A stretch of DNA of 64,000 nucleotides, taken from contig JACMLJ010000071.1 in the NCBI GenBank assembly GCA_014379625.1, forward strand, positions 50,756-114,755, given 5' to 3'. Each line of letters begins with the position of its first letter. The stretch's first letter is position 1. Shown piece after piece: positions 27,341 through 35,881 of this stretch. The DNA is from Ferruginibacter sp. (lineage in GTDB: Bacteria > Bacteroidota > Bacteroidia > Chitinophagales > Chitinophagaceae). The position numbers and the translations under genes are program-made. A model generated the notes under the pieces. It saw only the letters and a program-made list of their open reading frames with translations, searched no databases and was not told the origin of the DNA.

Positions 27341-28690
27341 TTACACATATTTTGTTATCCCGGGTATGGCAACGGGGTAGTAACCATCCGAGTTGGGTAA
27401 TATAGGGGGCAAAGCATTCCAGTCATAAATTTTAGGTTGCAGGTCGAGGCCAGAGTTAATCGCTTTGTCCCACTCTACCACCTGGCCGCTGTAACTAGCC
27501 ATGCGGCCCAGTATTGAACTCATCGTACTACGGGCGCCATTCTCCGCATCAGCGAATTTGTATTCACTTTTTGCGATAGCTGCAAACAATTCATCGTGTT
27601 CGGTTTGATAAGGTTCATTTTCTGCCGACCGGTCAAACTGGTACAAGACTTTACCTTTCAGATCCGTAATGCGGCCTGCACCCGCCTGAATTTTCCCTTT
27701 TGTACCAATCATCAGTTCATCCACCTTGCTCATGGTACCCGGGATATGCCGGCACTGGCTGTTAAGGATGCTGCCATCTGCATAGGTAAACTCCACGAAA
27801 TGATGATCAAATATTTCACCATGATCTTTTCCTTTGCGCACCTGCCTGCCCCCCATCCCCTGGGCTTTTACAGGGTAGCTGCCTTTGAACCAGTTGATGA
27901 CATCAATATTATGTACATGTTGTTCGGTAATATGGTCGCCGCATAACCAGTTAAAATAATACCAGTTTCGCATCTGGTATTCCATTTCCGACTGGGCATT
28001 TTTTCGGGGCCTTACCCATACCCCGTCATTGTTCCACCAAGCCTGCGAAGAAGTGATTTCCCCGATCATATCCTTTCGGCTGAACAATTCACGATAAGAA
28101 TGCTGGTAGCGCCTTTGAAGGCCAACCACCACATTCAATTTTTTTTGTTTGGCCAGTTCAGCCGATGCAAGCACTTTTTGTATCCCCACAGGATCAGTGG
28201 CTACCGGCTTTTCCATAAACACATGTTTACCCTGCTTAATAGCTTCTTCAAAATGTAGTGGCCTGAACCCGGGAGGAGTTGCCAGCAGCACCACATCCGC
28301 CAGCGCTATCGCTTTCAGATAACCATCAAAGCCGGTAAATTTCCTTTCTTCCGGAACATCTATTTTAGCTTTTAAATTTCCTTCTCTGCCGGATGACTCC
28401 GCAATGTCATCGCTGTTTAATGCCTTGTAGCACTTATCTAAATTGTCCCTGAAAGCGTCGGCCATGGCTACCAGCTTTACATTTTGTTTACTCACCAATG
28501 CCTGCATAGCCGCGCCGGTACCACGCCCGCCGCAACCAACCAGGGCTATTTTGATGGTATTGTCAGCACCGGAAAAGTAATTGGCTTGTGATAAAAGCGG
28601 AGCGGCAACCATTCCGCCTGCAAGGAGTGTACCCTGCCTTAAAAATTTTCTACGGGAATGATTGGTAAGTTTGGAAGCATCGTTGTTCAT
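27341..28690 (-). CDS. Gfo/Idh/MocA family oxidoreductase with Tat signal
   Basis: The protein belongs to exported NAD(P)-linked sugar oxidoreductases. I chose ATG 28690, giving a twin-arginine signal (NHSRRKFLRQGTLLAGGMVAAPLLSQA) right at the N-terminus; the track's start is a TTG inside a repeat. The Rossmann motif is IKIALVGCGGRGTG, followed by FMEKPVATDP, the conserved EKP motif of the family. The C-terminal half (WNALPPILPNSDGYYPVAIPGITKYV) is typical of the Bacteroidota branch. It probably works in the periplasm; the sugar is unknown. Confidence 0.88.
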   Translation of the reverse strand: MNNDASKLTNHSRRKFLRQGTLLAGGMVAAPLLSQANYFSGADNTIKIALVGCGGRGTGAAMQALVSKQNVKLVAMADAFRDNLDKCYKALNSDDIAESSGREGNLKAKIDVPEERKFTGFDGYLKAIALADVVLLATPPGFRPLHFEEAIKQGKHVFMEKPVATDPVGIQKVLASAELAKQKKLNVVVGLQRRYQHSYRELFSRKDMIGEITSSQAWWNNDGVWVRPRKNAQSEMEYQMRNWYYFNWLCGDHITEQHVHNIDVINWFKGSYPVKAQGMGGRQVRKGKDHGEIFDHHFVEFTYADGSILNSQCRHIPGTMSKVDELMIGTKGKIQAGAGRITDLKGKVLYQFDRSAENEPYQTEHDELFAAIAKSEYKFADAENGARSTMSSILGRMASYSGQVVEWDKAINSGLDLQPKIYDWNALPPILPNSDGYYPVAIPGITKYV

Positions 28691-28739
28691 TGGAGATAAT
28701 ATTTGTTTGTTTAAAAATGGAATGTGTTTGTTGACCTCA

Positions 28740-28785
28740 CCCCCAACCCACCCTCGGCCCTTCGACAAGCTCAGTATTTCCGGGA
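28740..28785. repeat. REP-like dispersed palindrome
   Basis: A CCTTCGACAAGCTCAG core, of a kind widely scattered in bacterial genomes, lies upstream of the oxidoreductase start. Only one copy is seen in the window, so its repeat status comes from general knowledge. Confidence 0.4.
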
Positions 28786-28982
28786 GTTTTACCCTGCGAA
28801 TGGATACCTTTTTTTTTAATATGAATTATTATATCCACTAAAGTGAAAGTTGCTTTATGCTGATATTTTTTTTGTTCGTACTATTTAATTTAGTTCTTCA
28901 ATGAACGAATTATAATTGAAAAGATACTGTTCCAAAATATAGCCCTGGCATCCTCAAACCAGGCACCAGCATTTAAAAGTTA

Positions 28983-29945
28983 TCAATTTCCGAGATACCG
29001 TTTAAAAAATTCGTTTGCTTCTTCGATGGCGGGTTGTTGCAACGGGCAAACAATACGAAATCCCACCGAGGGTGCATCCGTGAGCCACCATTTACTTTTG
29101 GGTACCTGCGGGTCACGCCGGTTCCAGGCCGGATCTGATTTATAGCGGTCAGCGCTTCGCAATTGCCCGGCTTCATCCGGGTAACCACCACCCCGCAACA
29201 CTTTCGGATATCTTGATTTATTTGGCGGTACAAAAGGATCCTTCGTATTATCGGGTATATTTTCCAGCCGTTTTTCTTCATAATGATCAAGTGTCCATTC
29301 TGCCACATTCCCGAGCATATCAAACAGTCCCCATGCATTGGGTAATTTTAATCCTGTTTTCTGAAATTTATTTTCGCTGTTCTTTTTATACCAGGCATAA
29401 TTATCTAGTTGTTTTTCGTCGTCACCAAAATAAAAACGGGTGGTACTTCCCGCACGACAGGCATATTCCCATTCGGCTTCTGTAGGCAGGCGGTAAAAAA
29501 CACCGGTTTTATGGAACAACCACCTGCAATACATCAGCGCTGCATATTGTGACAGGCTGTTTACAGGGTAACCACCTTCTTTACCCATTCCCAGGCTAAA
29601 ATCGATATACTGGGGACTGGGCCTGGTAACCGCATCTATCGTTGAATTGTCACTCACGGTTTCATCCTTGTAAAAAATATCAAATTCATCCCTGGTTACT
29701 TCAAAGGCGCCCATCCAAAATGCGGCGATGTTCACCCTGCGCTGCGGCCCTTCATCCGTTTCCCTGTATTTTTCATTTTCGCTGCTCCCCATTAAAAAAC
29801 TGCCCTCGCTGATGGGAACCATTTTGCATTGAACCTTTGAACCGGGAACATAAAATTTGTAGGCTGAAAATATTTTGACGGAGTCTTGCGCCTTTAAACA
29901 TCCGCAACTTATAAAACCCAATAATATCAGCAATACTTTCGTCAA
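28983..29945 (-). CDS. Formylglycine-generating-enzyme (SUMF1)-like lipoprotein
   Basis: The FGE-sulfatase fold is shown by MVPISEGSFLMGSSENE, GYPVNSLSQYAALMYCRWL, YRLPTEAEWEYACRAG and VLRGGGYPDEAGQLRSADRY...SVGFRIV. In this family true FGEs oxidise a sulfatase Cys, but most Bacteroidota members have other or unknown roles. No ATG is available early; a TTG at 29945 gives a clean lipoprotein signal MTKVLLILLGFISCGC, which I prefer to the TTG at 30047 that overlaps apbE by 13 bp. No sulfatase gene is nearby. Membrane-anchored in the periplasm. Confidence 0.8.
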   Translation of the reverse strand: MTKVLLILLGFISCGCLKAQDSVKIFSAYKFYVPGSKVQCKMVPISEGSFLMGSSENEKYRETDEGPQRRVNIAAFWMGAFEVTRDEFDIFYKDETVSDNSTIDAVTRPSPQYIDFSLGMGKEGGYPVNSLSQYAALMYCRWLFHKTGVFYRLPTEAEWEYACRAGSTTRFYFGDDEKQLDNYAWYKKNSENKFQKTGLKLPNAWGLFDMLGNVAEWTLDHYEEKRLENIPDNTKDPFVPPNKSRYPKVLRGGGYPDEAGQLRSADRYKSDPAWNRRDPQVPKSKWWLTDAPSVGFRIVCPLQQPAIEEANEFFKRYLGN

Positions 29946-30034
29946 AATTTTAATGCAAATTTTAGATAGGAAGGTAAGAAATAATCTGAAACAATAATTA
30001 TTAAAGGCTGTCAACCTTTGCCCATGTTGTTGTC

Positions 30035-31042
30035 CTATCGCTTCCAATAATGTGCAAAACCTTTGGTGGCATGATAAATAAGTTTACCCTTTTTTATTTC
30101 CGTGATCAGTACCTGGGCACCCATTTGCATAGCAAGGCGTTTTGCCCTTTTGATGGTTATTATACTGCAAGCTGTTGCCAGCCAATCGGCCGTTGCACCA
30201 TCAGCGGCTATTACCGTTACATTTCGTTGTGCCGTAACACCATAACCCGTTCCCGGATCAATGATATGTGAATACCTTTTACCTGCATGTTCCATAAACT
30301 GGTAAGCATCACCGGATGTGGTGACCGCTTTATTTTGCATCAGCAGGTTTTGCGCCAATAATTCATCCGTTTTCCCGGGTACATTTACACCAATCGCCCA
30401 ACCAGGTGAACCTGGTGGCGCCCCACTTACAACAATATCGCCACTGGCATTTACCAATGCATGCTTCACCTGCTGTGTATTTAAAAAATCAATTATTTTC
30501 TGAGCAATATAGCCCTGCGCTATACCCCCCAGGTCGAGTTGCATACCGGGGCTTAACATCCTTACTTTTTTTTGCACCGTATCAATGGTCATTTTATCAA
30601 ACCCAATTAAACTTCGGATAGATGCAACTGTTTCTTTTGATGGCCACTGCTTTGTTTTTCTTATTTTGCGCCATAATTTTACCAGCGGACCAATCGTAAT
30701 ATCAAAGGCGCCCTCACTTTTAATAAAAGCGTTTTGGGATAAAACCAATATATCCAGCAATGTAGGAGAAACGGGCACGGCTGGGGCATTTAGTACTGCG
30801 GAGGCACTCAATTTTTCAAGCTCACTACTATCTATATAATCGCTGAAAATAAAAATGAAAGAATCTGCAAGGTTAAAACAGCGCTTCGCAAGACTGGTAG
30901 CATGCAGGGTATCATCCGAATAGAATACAATCGTAAACGGGGCGCCCATTTTTGGTTCGGTAAATGAAAATCGTTTTTGTTGCGCAGGTACGGTAATGGC
31001 GATGCATAAAATAAAGACGGTTAAAAATATACGGGCGAACAA
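30035..31042 (-). CDS. apbE: FAD:protein FMN transferase (ApbE)
   Basis: ApbE attaches FMN covalently to Thr/Ser of flavoproteins such as NqrB/C and RnfG on the outer side of the membrane. The 335-residue protein starts at a TTG with a signal peptide (FARIFLTVFILCIAITVPAQ); family motifs are FTEPKMGAPFTIVFY, FDITIGPLVKLW, LDLGGIAQGYIAQKI, VNASGDIVVSG and the late SHIIDPGTGYG. It lies 12 bp downstream of pgl, so it is transcribed with the pentose-phosphate genes. Confidence 0.92.
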   Translation of the reverse strand: MFARIFLTVFILCIAITVPAQQKRFSFTEPKMGAPFTIVFYSDDTLHATSLAKRCFNLADSFIFIFSDYIDSSELEKLSASAVLNAPAVPVSPTLLDILVLSQNAFIKSEGAFDITIGPLVKLWRKIRKTKQWPSKETVASIRSLIGFDKMTIDTVQKKVRMLSPGMQLDLGGIAQGYIAQKIIDFLNTQQVKHALVNASGDIVVSGAPPGSPGWAIGVNVPGKTDELLAQNLLMQNKAVTTSGDAYQFMEHAGKRYSHIIDPGTGYGVTAQRNVTVIAADGATADWLATACSIITIKRAKRLAMQMGAQVLITEIKKGKLIYHATKGFAHYWKR

Positions 31043-31054
31043 TATTTTATTTTT

Positions 31055-31792
31055 TTATAAATTTTGGCGGGATTTAATTTTAAATGCGGCGGATTTATCT
31101 AGGAACCATTCCAGTTCACCCTCAACCGGTTTAATTAACCGCGCCGGAAAATTTTCTATATCGCCTGCACCTTCGAGTATATTTGAAACGGCAGTCGCCT
31201 TTCCTTCTCCGTACACCAGGAAGGCCACGCGGCGGGCCAAATTAATTAAAGGTGCGGTAAAGCTGATCCGGTATGACTGCAGGCTGGTGATAAAAACGGA
31301 TTTTATCGTAGCCGTCTTTTCCTGCAAAATCGCTGTGAAGGGGAATAAGGAAGCCGTATGAGCATTGTCTCCCAACCCCAATAAAACCAGGTCGAAAACT
31401 GGTTCATCTCCTGTAAAATGTTGGTCGATATCTTCCATATATGCAATAGCGGCGTCGGCCGGCGAAAGGGCCGTATTAACCGGGAAAATGTGGTCGGCTT
31501 TAATTTGCAGGGGTTCAAAAAAAACCTGGTTCACCATTTTGAAATTACTTTCAGGGTCGGTTAAGGGAACATACCTTTCATCTCCCAAAAAAAAATACAC
31601 TTTGTTCCAGTCTACCCGTTCCCTGAAAGAGGGGGAAGCCAGTAACCCATATAATTTTGCAGGTGATGATCCGCCTGAAAGCGCTACAGAAAAACGGCCA
31701 TGTTCCGCAATGGATTGATTCGCTGAACCGACAAAATATTCAGCCAGGTTCGCCAGTAGCTCATCAACGGTTTCGAATATATTTAGTTTCAT
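31055..31792 (-). CDS. pgl: 6-phosphogluconolactonase
   Basis: The enzyme hydrolyses 6-phosphogluconolactone to 6-phosphogluconate, the second oxidative pentose-phosphate step. It is the NagB-fold type (SVALSGGSSPAKLYGLLA, YFFLGDERYVP, LVLLGLGDNAHTASLFP). I place the start at ATG 31792 (MKLNIFETVDELL), where homology begins. An upstream in-frame ATG at 31900 would add 36 residues built from a DNA heptamer array (NNAQRPT-like heptapeptides). Located between zwf and apbE; the leader contains the array. Confidence 0.93.
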   Translation of the reverse strand: MKLNIFETVDELLANLAEYFVGSANQSIAEHGRFSVALSGGSSPAKLYGLLASPSFRERVDWNKVYFFLGDERYVPLTDPESNFKMVNQVFFEPLQIKADHIFPVNTALSPADAAIAYMEDIDQHFTGDEPVFDLVLLGLGDNAHTASLFPFTAILQEKTATIKSVFITSLQSYRISFTAPLINLARRVAFLVYGEGKATAVSNILEGAGDIENFPARLIKPVEGELEWFLDKSAAFKIKSRQNL

Positions 31793-31800
31793 GGATGGTT

Positions 31801-31884
31801 GTTGATGGTTGGTGGTTGTTCGTTGGGTGTTGATGGTTGGGCGTTGTTCGTTGGGCGTTGGGCGTTGGGCGTTGTTCGTTGGGC
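31801..31884. repeat. Array of 12 heptamers GTTGNNN between zwf and pgl
   Basis: Twelve tandem 7-mers GTTGNNN (mostly GTTGGGC, GTTGTTC, GTTGATG) fill the zwf-pgl junction. On the transcribed strand they read CAAC-rich, so the pgl leader is unstructured. They are in frame with pgl, and three heptamers equal 21 nt, or seven codons. Confidence 0.9.
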
Positions 31885-31906
31885 TTTTATTACGCACCAT
31901 TCATTA

Positions 31907-33424
31907 CTACGAATTTTTTTTATGATTATGCGGAAGTGTGAACCAATGATAGCCGTCCTGTGCAATAAGCGCTTCGGCCAGTTCGGGTCCCCAGGTATCG
32001 GCAGAATAATTGGGAAAGCTGAGGCTTTGTTTACTTTCCCATGCACTCAATATCGGCATGATCAGTTCCCAGGCAGCTTCCACCTGGTCGCCACGCATGA
32101 ATAGGGTCTGGTCACCCTGCATGGTATCCAGCAACAGCGTTTCATAGGCTTCCGGTGTTTCGGTGGGATAGGTCCCTTTATAATCAAAAATCATATCCAC
32201 CGGGTTAAGCACCATGTTTAAGCCCGGCCTTTTTGCCTGCACCTGCATGCGGATACTCATTTCGGGTTGTATGCTTATGATGAGCCTGTTTTGCTCCCAG
32301 CTTTCCGACGCTTCGGGCGGAAAAATGGAATGGGGCACATTCTTATACTGCACACTGATAACGGAGGAAGACTGCTGCATCCGCTTGCCCGTGCGAACAT
32401 AAAAAGGTACGCCCTGCCATCTCCAGTTATCAATAAAAAACTTGATCGCCGCAAAAGTTTCCGTATTGGAATCTTCCTTTACATTTTTTTCCTGGCGGTA
32501 ACCGGGTACTTCTTTTCCTTCCATCCAGCCTTCACTGTACTGGCCCCTTACCACTAATTTTTTTATGTCGCCGGGGGTAAATTTCCGCATGGCGCGCAAC
32601 ACATCTACTTTCCGGTCCCTTATTTCATCTGCGTTAAAGCTGATGGGCACTTCCATGGCAAAAATGCACAATAATTGCAGAATATGGTTCTGCACCATGT
32701 CGCGCAAAGCCCCCGAGCCTTCATAGTATTCGCCCCTGTCGCCCACGCCTAACTGCTCAGTAACCGATATCTGCACGTGATCGATATAGTTTCTGTTCCA
32801 TTGCGGTTCAAAAAGCGAATTGGCAAAACGGAAAGCCATGATATTTTGCACGGTTTCCTTTCCGAGGTAATGATCGATCCGATAAATCTGTTTCTCATCA
32901 AATATCCCCTGCAATAATCCATTTAACTTTTTCGCCGATTCAAGATCATGACCGAAGGGTTTTTCAATCACTATGCGGGTTTTGGCGATATTCTCGCACA
33001 AGGCGTTTTTAGCAATGTTTTCCGCGATGATGGGGAAAAACTGGGGGGCAACTGCTAAGTAATAAATAATATCGGCTTCCTGTTTCCAGGCTTCTTCCTG
33101 CTGCTTTATTTTTTCTGCAAATGCAGCATAGGTAGCGGGGTCTTTGATATCAGAAACCTGGTAAGAAATGTATTGTGAAAATTCCTGCCATTTTTTTTCA
33201 TCGGCTTTTCCTCTTCTTGAAAACGAATTGATACCTTCCAGCAACAGCGCCCTGAATTCTTCATCCGTTAATTTTGTACGGCCCGTTCCAATAATGGAAA
33301 ACTGCCCAGGAATCCAATCATCGAGGAATAAATTGAAAAGGGCGGGCGTTATTTTCCTTGCATTCAAATCGCCGGTGCCGCCAAAAATTATAAATATGGT
33401 GGGATGGAGGTTTGTTAATTTCAT
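31907..33424 (-). CDS. zwf: Glucose-6-phosphate 1-dehydrogenase
   Basis: The enzyme oxidises glucose-6-P to 6-phosphogluconolactone with NADP+. The dinucleotide motif is FIIFGGTGDLNARKI at the very start, and the catalytic motif is YRIDHYLGKETVQN. The end (ALIAQDGYHWFTLPHNHK) is family-like. The track's start at 33472 is a TTG inside a GGTCAATG repeat; ATG 33424 fits better, leaving 505 residues. It follows gnd with a 356-bp gap and precedes pgl. Confidence 0.95.
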   Translation of the reverse strand: MKLTNLHPTIFIIFGGTGDLNARKITPALFNLFLDDWIPGQFSIIGTGRTKLTDEEFRALLLEGINSFSRRGKADEKKWQEFSQYISYQVSDIKDPATYAAFAEKIKQQEEAWKQEADIIYYLAVAPQFFPIIAENIAKNALCENIAKTRIVIEKPFGHDLESAKKLNGLLQGIFDEKQIYRIDHYLGKETVQNIMAFRFANSLFEPQWNRNYIDHVQISVTEQLGVGDRGEYYEGSGALRDMVQNHILQLLCIFAMEVPISFNADEIRDRKVDVLRAMRKFTPGDIKKLVVRGQYSEGWMEGKEVPGYRQEKNVKEDSNTETFAAIKFFIDNWRWQGVPFYVRTGKRMQQSSSVISVQYKNVPHSIFPPEASESWEQNRLIISIQPEMSIRMQVQAKRPGLNMVLNPVDMIFDYKGTYPTETPEAYETLLLDTMQGDQTLFMRGDQVEAAWELIMPILSAWESKQSLSFPNYSADTWGPELAEALIAQDGYHWFTLPHNHKKNS

Positions 33425-33780
33425 GTGTTGATGATTATTTAATGCTGCATTAATTAAAGGGTCAATGGTCAATGGTCAATGATCAGTAATTAAAAATTAA
33501 GGTGGTTGATAAAACATTTCGGGATAAATATTTCGCACAGTTTGTTTAACTACATCTATATGAAATTGTTTGGTTCTTTGTTGTAATACTTTACTTTTCT
33601 GTTCATGATTAAGATTTTAAGGAATCTGCAAAACATATAGCTTCATAAAAATCCTATTACCAAAATTTTTCACCTTAGATGTCTTAACAAAATAACTAAT
33701 GAACTAAAAACAAGTGACCAGGTATTTTTAAGCATTATTGGATCAGCAGTGTCCCTGTATCAGGCATCAAAAAACCAGCA
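33425..33780. other. Intergenic region between gnd and zwf
   Basis: It contains GGTCAATGGTCAATGG tandem heptamers at 33461-33486 and A/T-rich DNA elsewhere. A possible decayed stretch (MNRKVKYYNKEPN on the minus strand around 33600) is too short to name. This gap could hold a separate zwf promoter. No terminator is visible. Confidence 0.45.
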
Positions 33781-35208
33781 TCAGGCTTCTGCACCGGGGT
33801 TCCATTCCGTATGAAAAAAACCTTCCTGTCCTCTCAGTTCGTAAGTATGTGCCCCAAAATAATCACGCTGGGCCTGTACAAGGTTGCTGGGCATATTGCC
33901 ACTGCGAATGGTGTCAAAATAGCTGATAGCAGCCGTATATGCCGGTATCGCCAACCCGGCCGTAATTGCACCTGCCACTACCGAACGTATCCCGGGCAGG
34001 GTTTCATTGATTAATGATTGCACTTCACCGTCGAGCAATAAATGCGCGAGGGTATGATCCTTTGAAAATGCTTTAAAAATTTGCTCCAGGAAGGTAGACC
34101 GGATGATACAACCGCCCCTCCAGATCTTTGCGATCTCCGCCAGTTTCAAATCATACTTATATTCCGCAGACGCTTTTGAAAGCAGGTGCATGCCCTGCGC
34201 ATAGCTGATGATCATAGCAAAATAAAACGCCTGTTCCAGCCGCGCTAAATATTGTTCCGTGCCAGCTTCTGCAAGATCAACCTGGTCGTTACCAAAGGAT
34301 GCTGAAACCTGCATACGAAGCGGTTTATATTTGGAAAGGTCCCTCATAGAAACAGCCGTATCAATAACGGTGGCGGGTAGTTCCAGATCCATCGCTACCT
34401 GCGAGGTCCATTTACCTGTTCCCTTGGCCCTGGCTTCATCTTTAATATCATCCAGCAACAAATGATCCTCACCAGGCTTTTTGAAAGCGAAAATATCTTT
34501 GGTGATCTCAATCAAAAAGGATTGCAACCTGCCTTCGTTCCATTCCGCAAATACTTTTTGTATGGCGGGGTTATCTAGTTTCAACCCCTTTTTTAAAAGT
34601 TCGTAAGTTTCCGAGATCAGTTGCATCAGCCCATATTCGATACCGTTATGAACCATTTTTACGAAATGCCCCGCAGCGCCCGGACCAATATAGGTTACAC
34701 ATGGCTCGCCATTTACTTTAGCCGCGATTGCTTCAAAAATATATTTTACATGCTGGTAAGCTTCTTTATTGCCACCGGGCATCATGCTGGGACCCTTACG
34801 TGCCCCCTCTTCGCCACCCGATACGCCCATACCGAAAAAATTTAAACCCTTTGTATCAAGGTAAGCCACCCTGCGGTTGGTATCGGTAAAATGCGAATTG
34901 CCCCCATCGATAATAATGTCGCCCTTTTCGAGTAAAGGAATCAGGTCTTCAATCACGCTGTCTACAATTTTACCCGCCGGTACCAGCATCATTACAGAAC
35001 GGGGTTTTTGTAAACTTTCAATAAATTCCGGCAAAGCGCCGAATGCTTTTACTGGTTTACCTGCCCCTTCTTTTTCGAGCAGGGCAGTTTTTTCCATGTC
35101 CTTATCATAACCGGTTACCCTGAAATCATGATCGGCCATATTCAATAACAGGCTCCTTCCCATTGTACCCAGACCAATCATACCAAAAGAATAATTAGCT
35201 TCCTGCAT
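33781..35208 (-). CDS. gnd: 6-phosphogluconate dehydrogenase, decarboxylating
   Basis: The enzyme converts 6-phosphogluconate to ribulose-5-phosphate and CO2 with NADP+. The N-terminal nucleotide motif is MIGLGTMGRSLLLNMADH, with the catalytic-region GMGVSGGEEGARKGPSMMPGG and Lys/His block GHFVKMVHNGIEYG. The C-terminus has IWRGGCIIRS and RDYFGAHTYELRGQEGFFHTEW, the substrate-binding tail. The 475-residue length is that of the dimeric long form. Part of the pentose-phosphate operon. Confidence 0.96.
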   Translation of the reverse strand: MQEANYSFGMIGLGTMGRSLLLNMADHDFRVTGYDKDMEKTALLEKEGAGKPVKAFGALPEFIESLQKPRSVMMLVPAGKIVDSVIEDLIPLLEKGDIIIDGGNSHFTDTNRRVAYLDTKGLNFFGMGVSGGEEGARKGPSMMPGGNKEAYQHVKYIFEAIAAKVNGEPCVTYIGPGAAGHFVKMVHNGIEYGLMQLISETYELLKKGLKLDNPAIQKVFAEWNEGRLQSFLIEITKDIFAFKKPGEDHLLLDDIKDEARAKGTGKWTSQVAMDLELPATVIDTAVSMRDLSKYKPLRMQVSASFGNDQVDLAEAGTEQYLARLEQAFYFAMIISYAQGMHLLSKASAEYKYDLKLAEIAKIWRGGCIIRSTFLEQIFKAFSKDHTLAHLLLDGEVQSLINETLPGIRSVVAGAITAGLAIPAYTAAISYFDTIRSGNMPSNLVQAQRDYFGAHTYELRGQEGFFHTEWNPGAEA

Positions 35209-35269
35209 GGCGGATATTTTTTATTTTTTGTGTTAGAATTAATTTAATAAAGAAGACATTTTATTAACA

Positions 35270-35878
35270 TTATAATTTCTCAATAATGCTTTTGCTGGAT
35301 TCAAAATCCTGGTGATGAAACGCATTTATTCCCAACCTCGCGGCTGCGTCTACCAGCATGGGACGGTCATCAAAATAATAGCATTGTTCAGGCGCCGCCA
35401 TCGCTACTCCCATTGCCAGTTTAAAAATACGGGGATCGGGCTTGCGCATCCCCACTTCGCAGGATGAAACAAAAGCATCGTAGCAACGATGCAGTTTAAA
35501 TTTCTTAATGCGGTAATCATTCAGCTCCTTAGGTTCGTTGTTGATTGAAATGATCCTGAAGCCACAACCGGAATTTTTCCACTGGATGATCCACTGTAAC
35601 ATACCCGGCAGCTCAAACGACTGGGCATACATAAAGGATTTAAAATCTTCCTTTGTAAACTCCCTTGGCTGGTTAAAAATTACAGTATCCAGGTATTCTT
35701 CGAGGTTCATATTGCCTATCTCATACACGTTAAAAATAAATTCGTGTATCCTGTTGAACTCATCATATTCCAGGTTAAATTCTTTCGCCGCAGCAGCGCG
35801 TGATTCGTGTCCCCATCCATTGGATAAAAGCACACCGCCCACATCCAGGAAAAGAACTTTCAGGTCTGTTTTTTCCAT
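35270..35878 (-). CDS. HAD-family hydrolase (HAD-IA, DxGGV type)
   Basis: The 202-residue protein has motif I LFLDVGGVLLSNG, in which the second Asp of DxDxT is Gly, as in YihX-like HAD-IA proteins. Motif II is IISINNEP, then KPDPRIFKLAMG with Lys and DDRPMLVDAAARLGI as the motif IV metal Asp pair. It lies between tal and gnd with 3 and 61 bp gaps, so it is part of the sugar-phosphate operon and may dephosphorylate an intermediate (inference). Confidence 0.82.
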   Translation of the reverse strand: MEKTDLKVLFLDVGGVLLSNGWGHESRAAAAKEFNLEYDEFNRIHEFIFNVYEIGNMNLEEYLDTVIFNQPREFTKEDFKSFMYAQSFELPGMLQWIIQWKNSGCGFRIISINNEPKELNDYRIKKFKLHRCYDAFVSSCEVGMRKPDPRIFKLAMGVAMAAPEQCYYFDDRPMLVDAAARLGINAFHHQDFESSKSIIEKL

Positions 35879-35881
35879 TGC

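Noticed and set aside
31801-31884. CRISPR or VNTR-coded surface repeat
   Set aside because: The units are 7 bp and lie in an operon leader; not CRISPR, and the protein downstream is a cytoplasmic lactonase.
33425-33472. N-terminal extension of zwf to 33472
   Set aside because: Starts with TTG inside a TCAATGG repeat; homology begins at the ATG at 33424.
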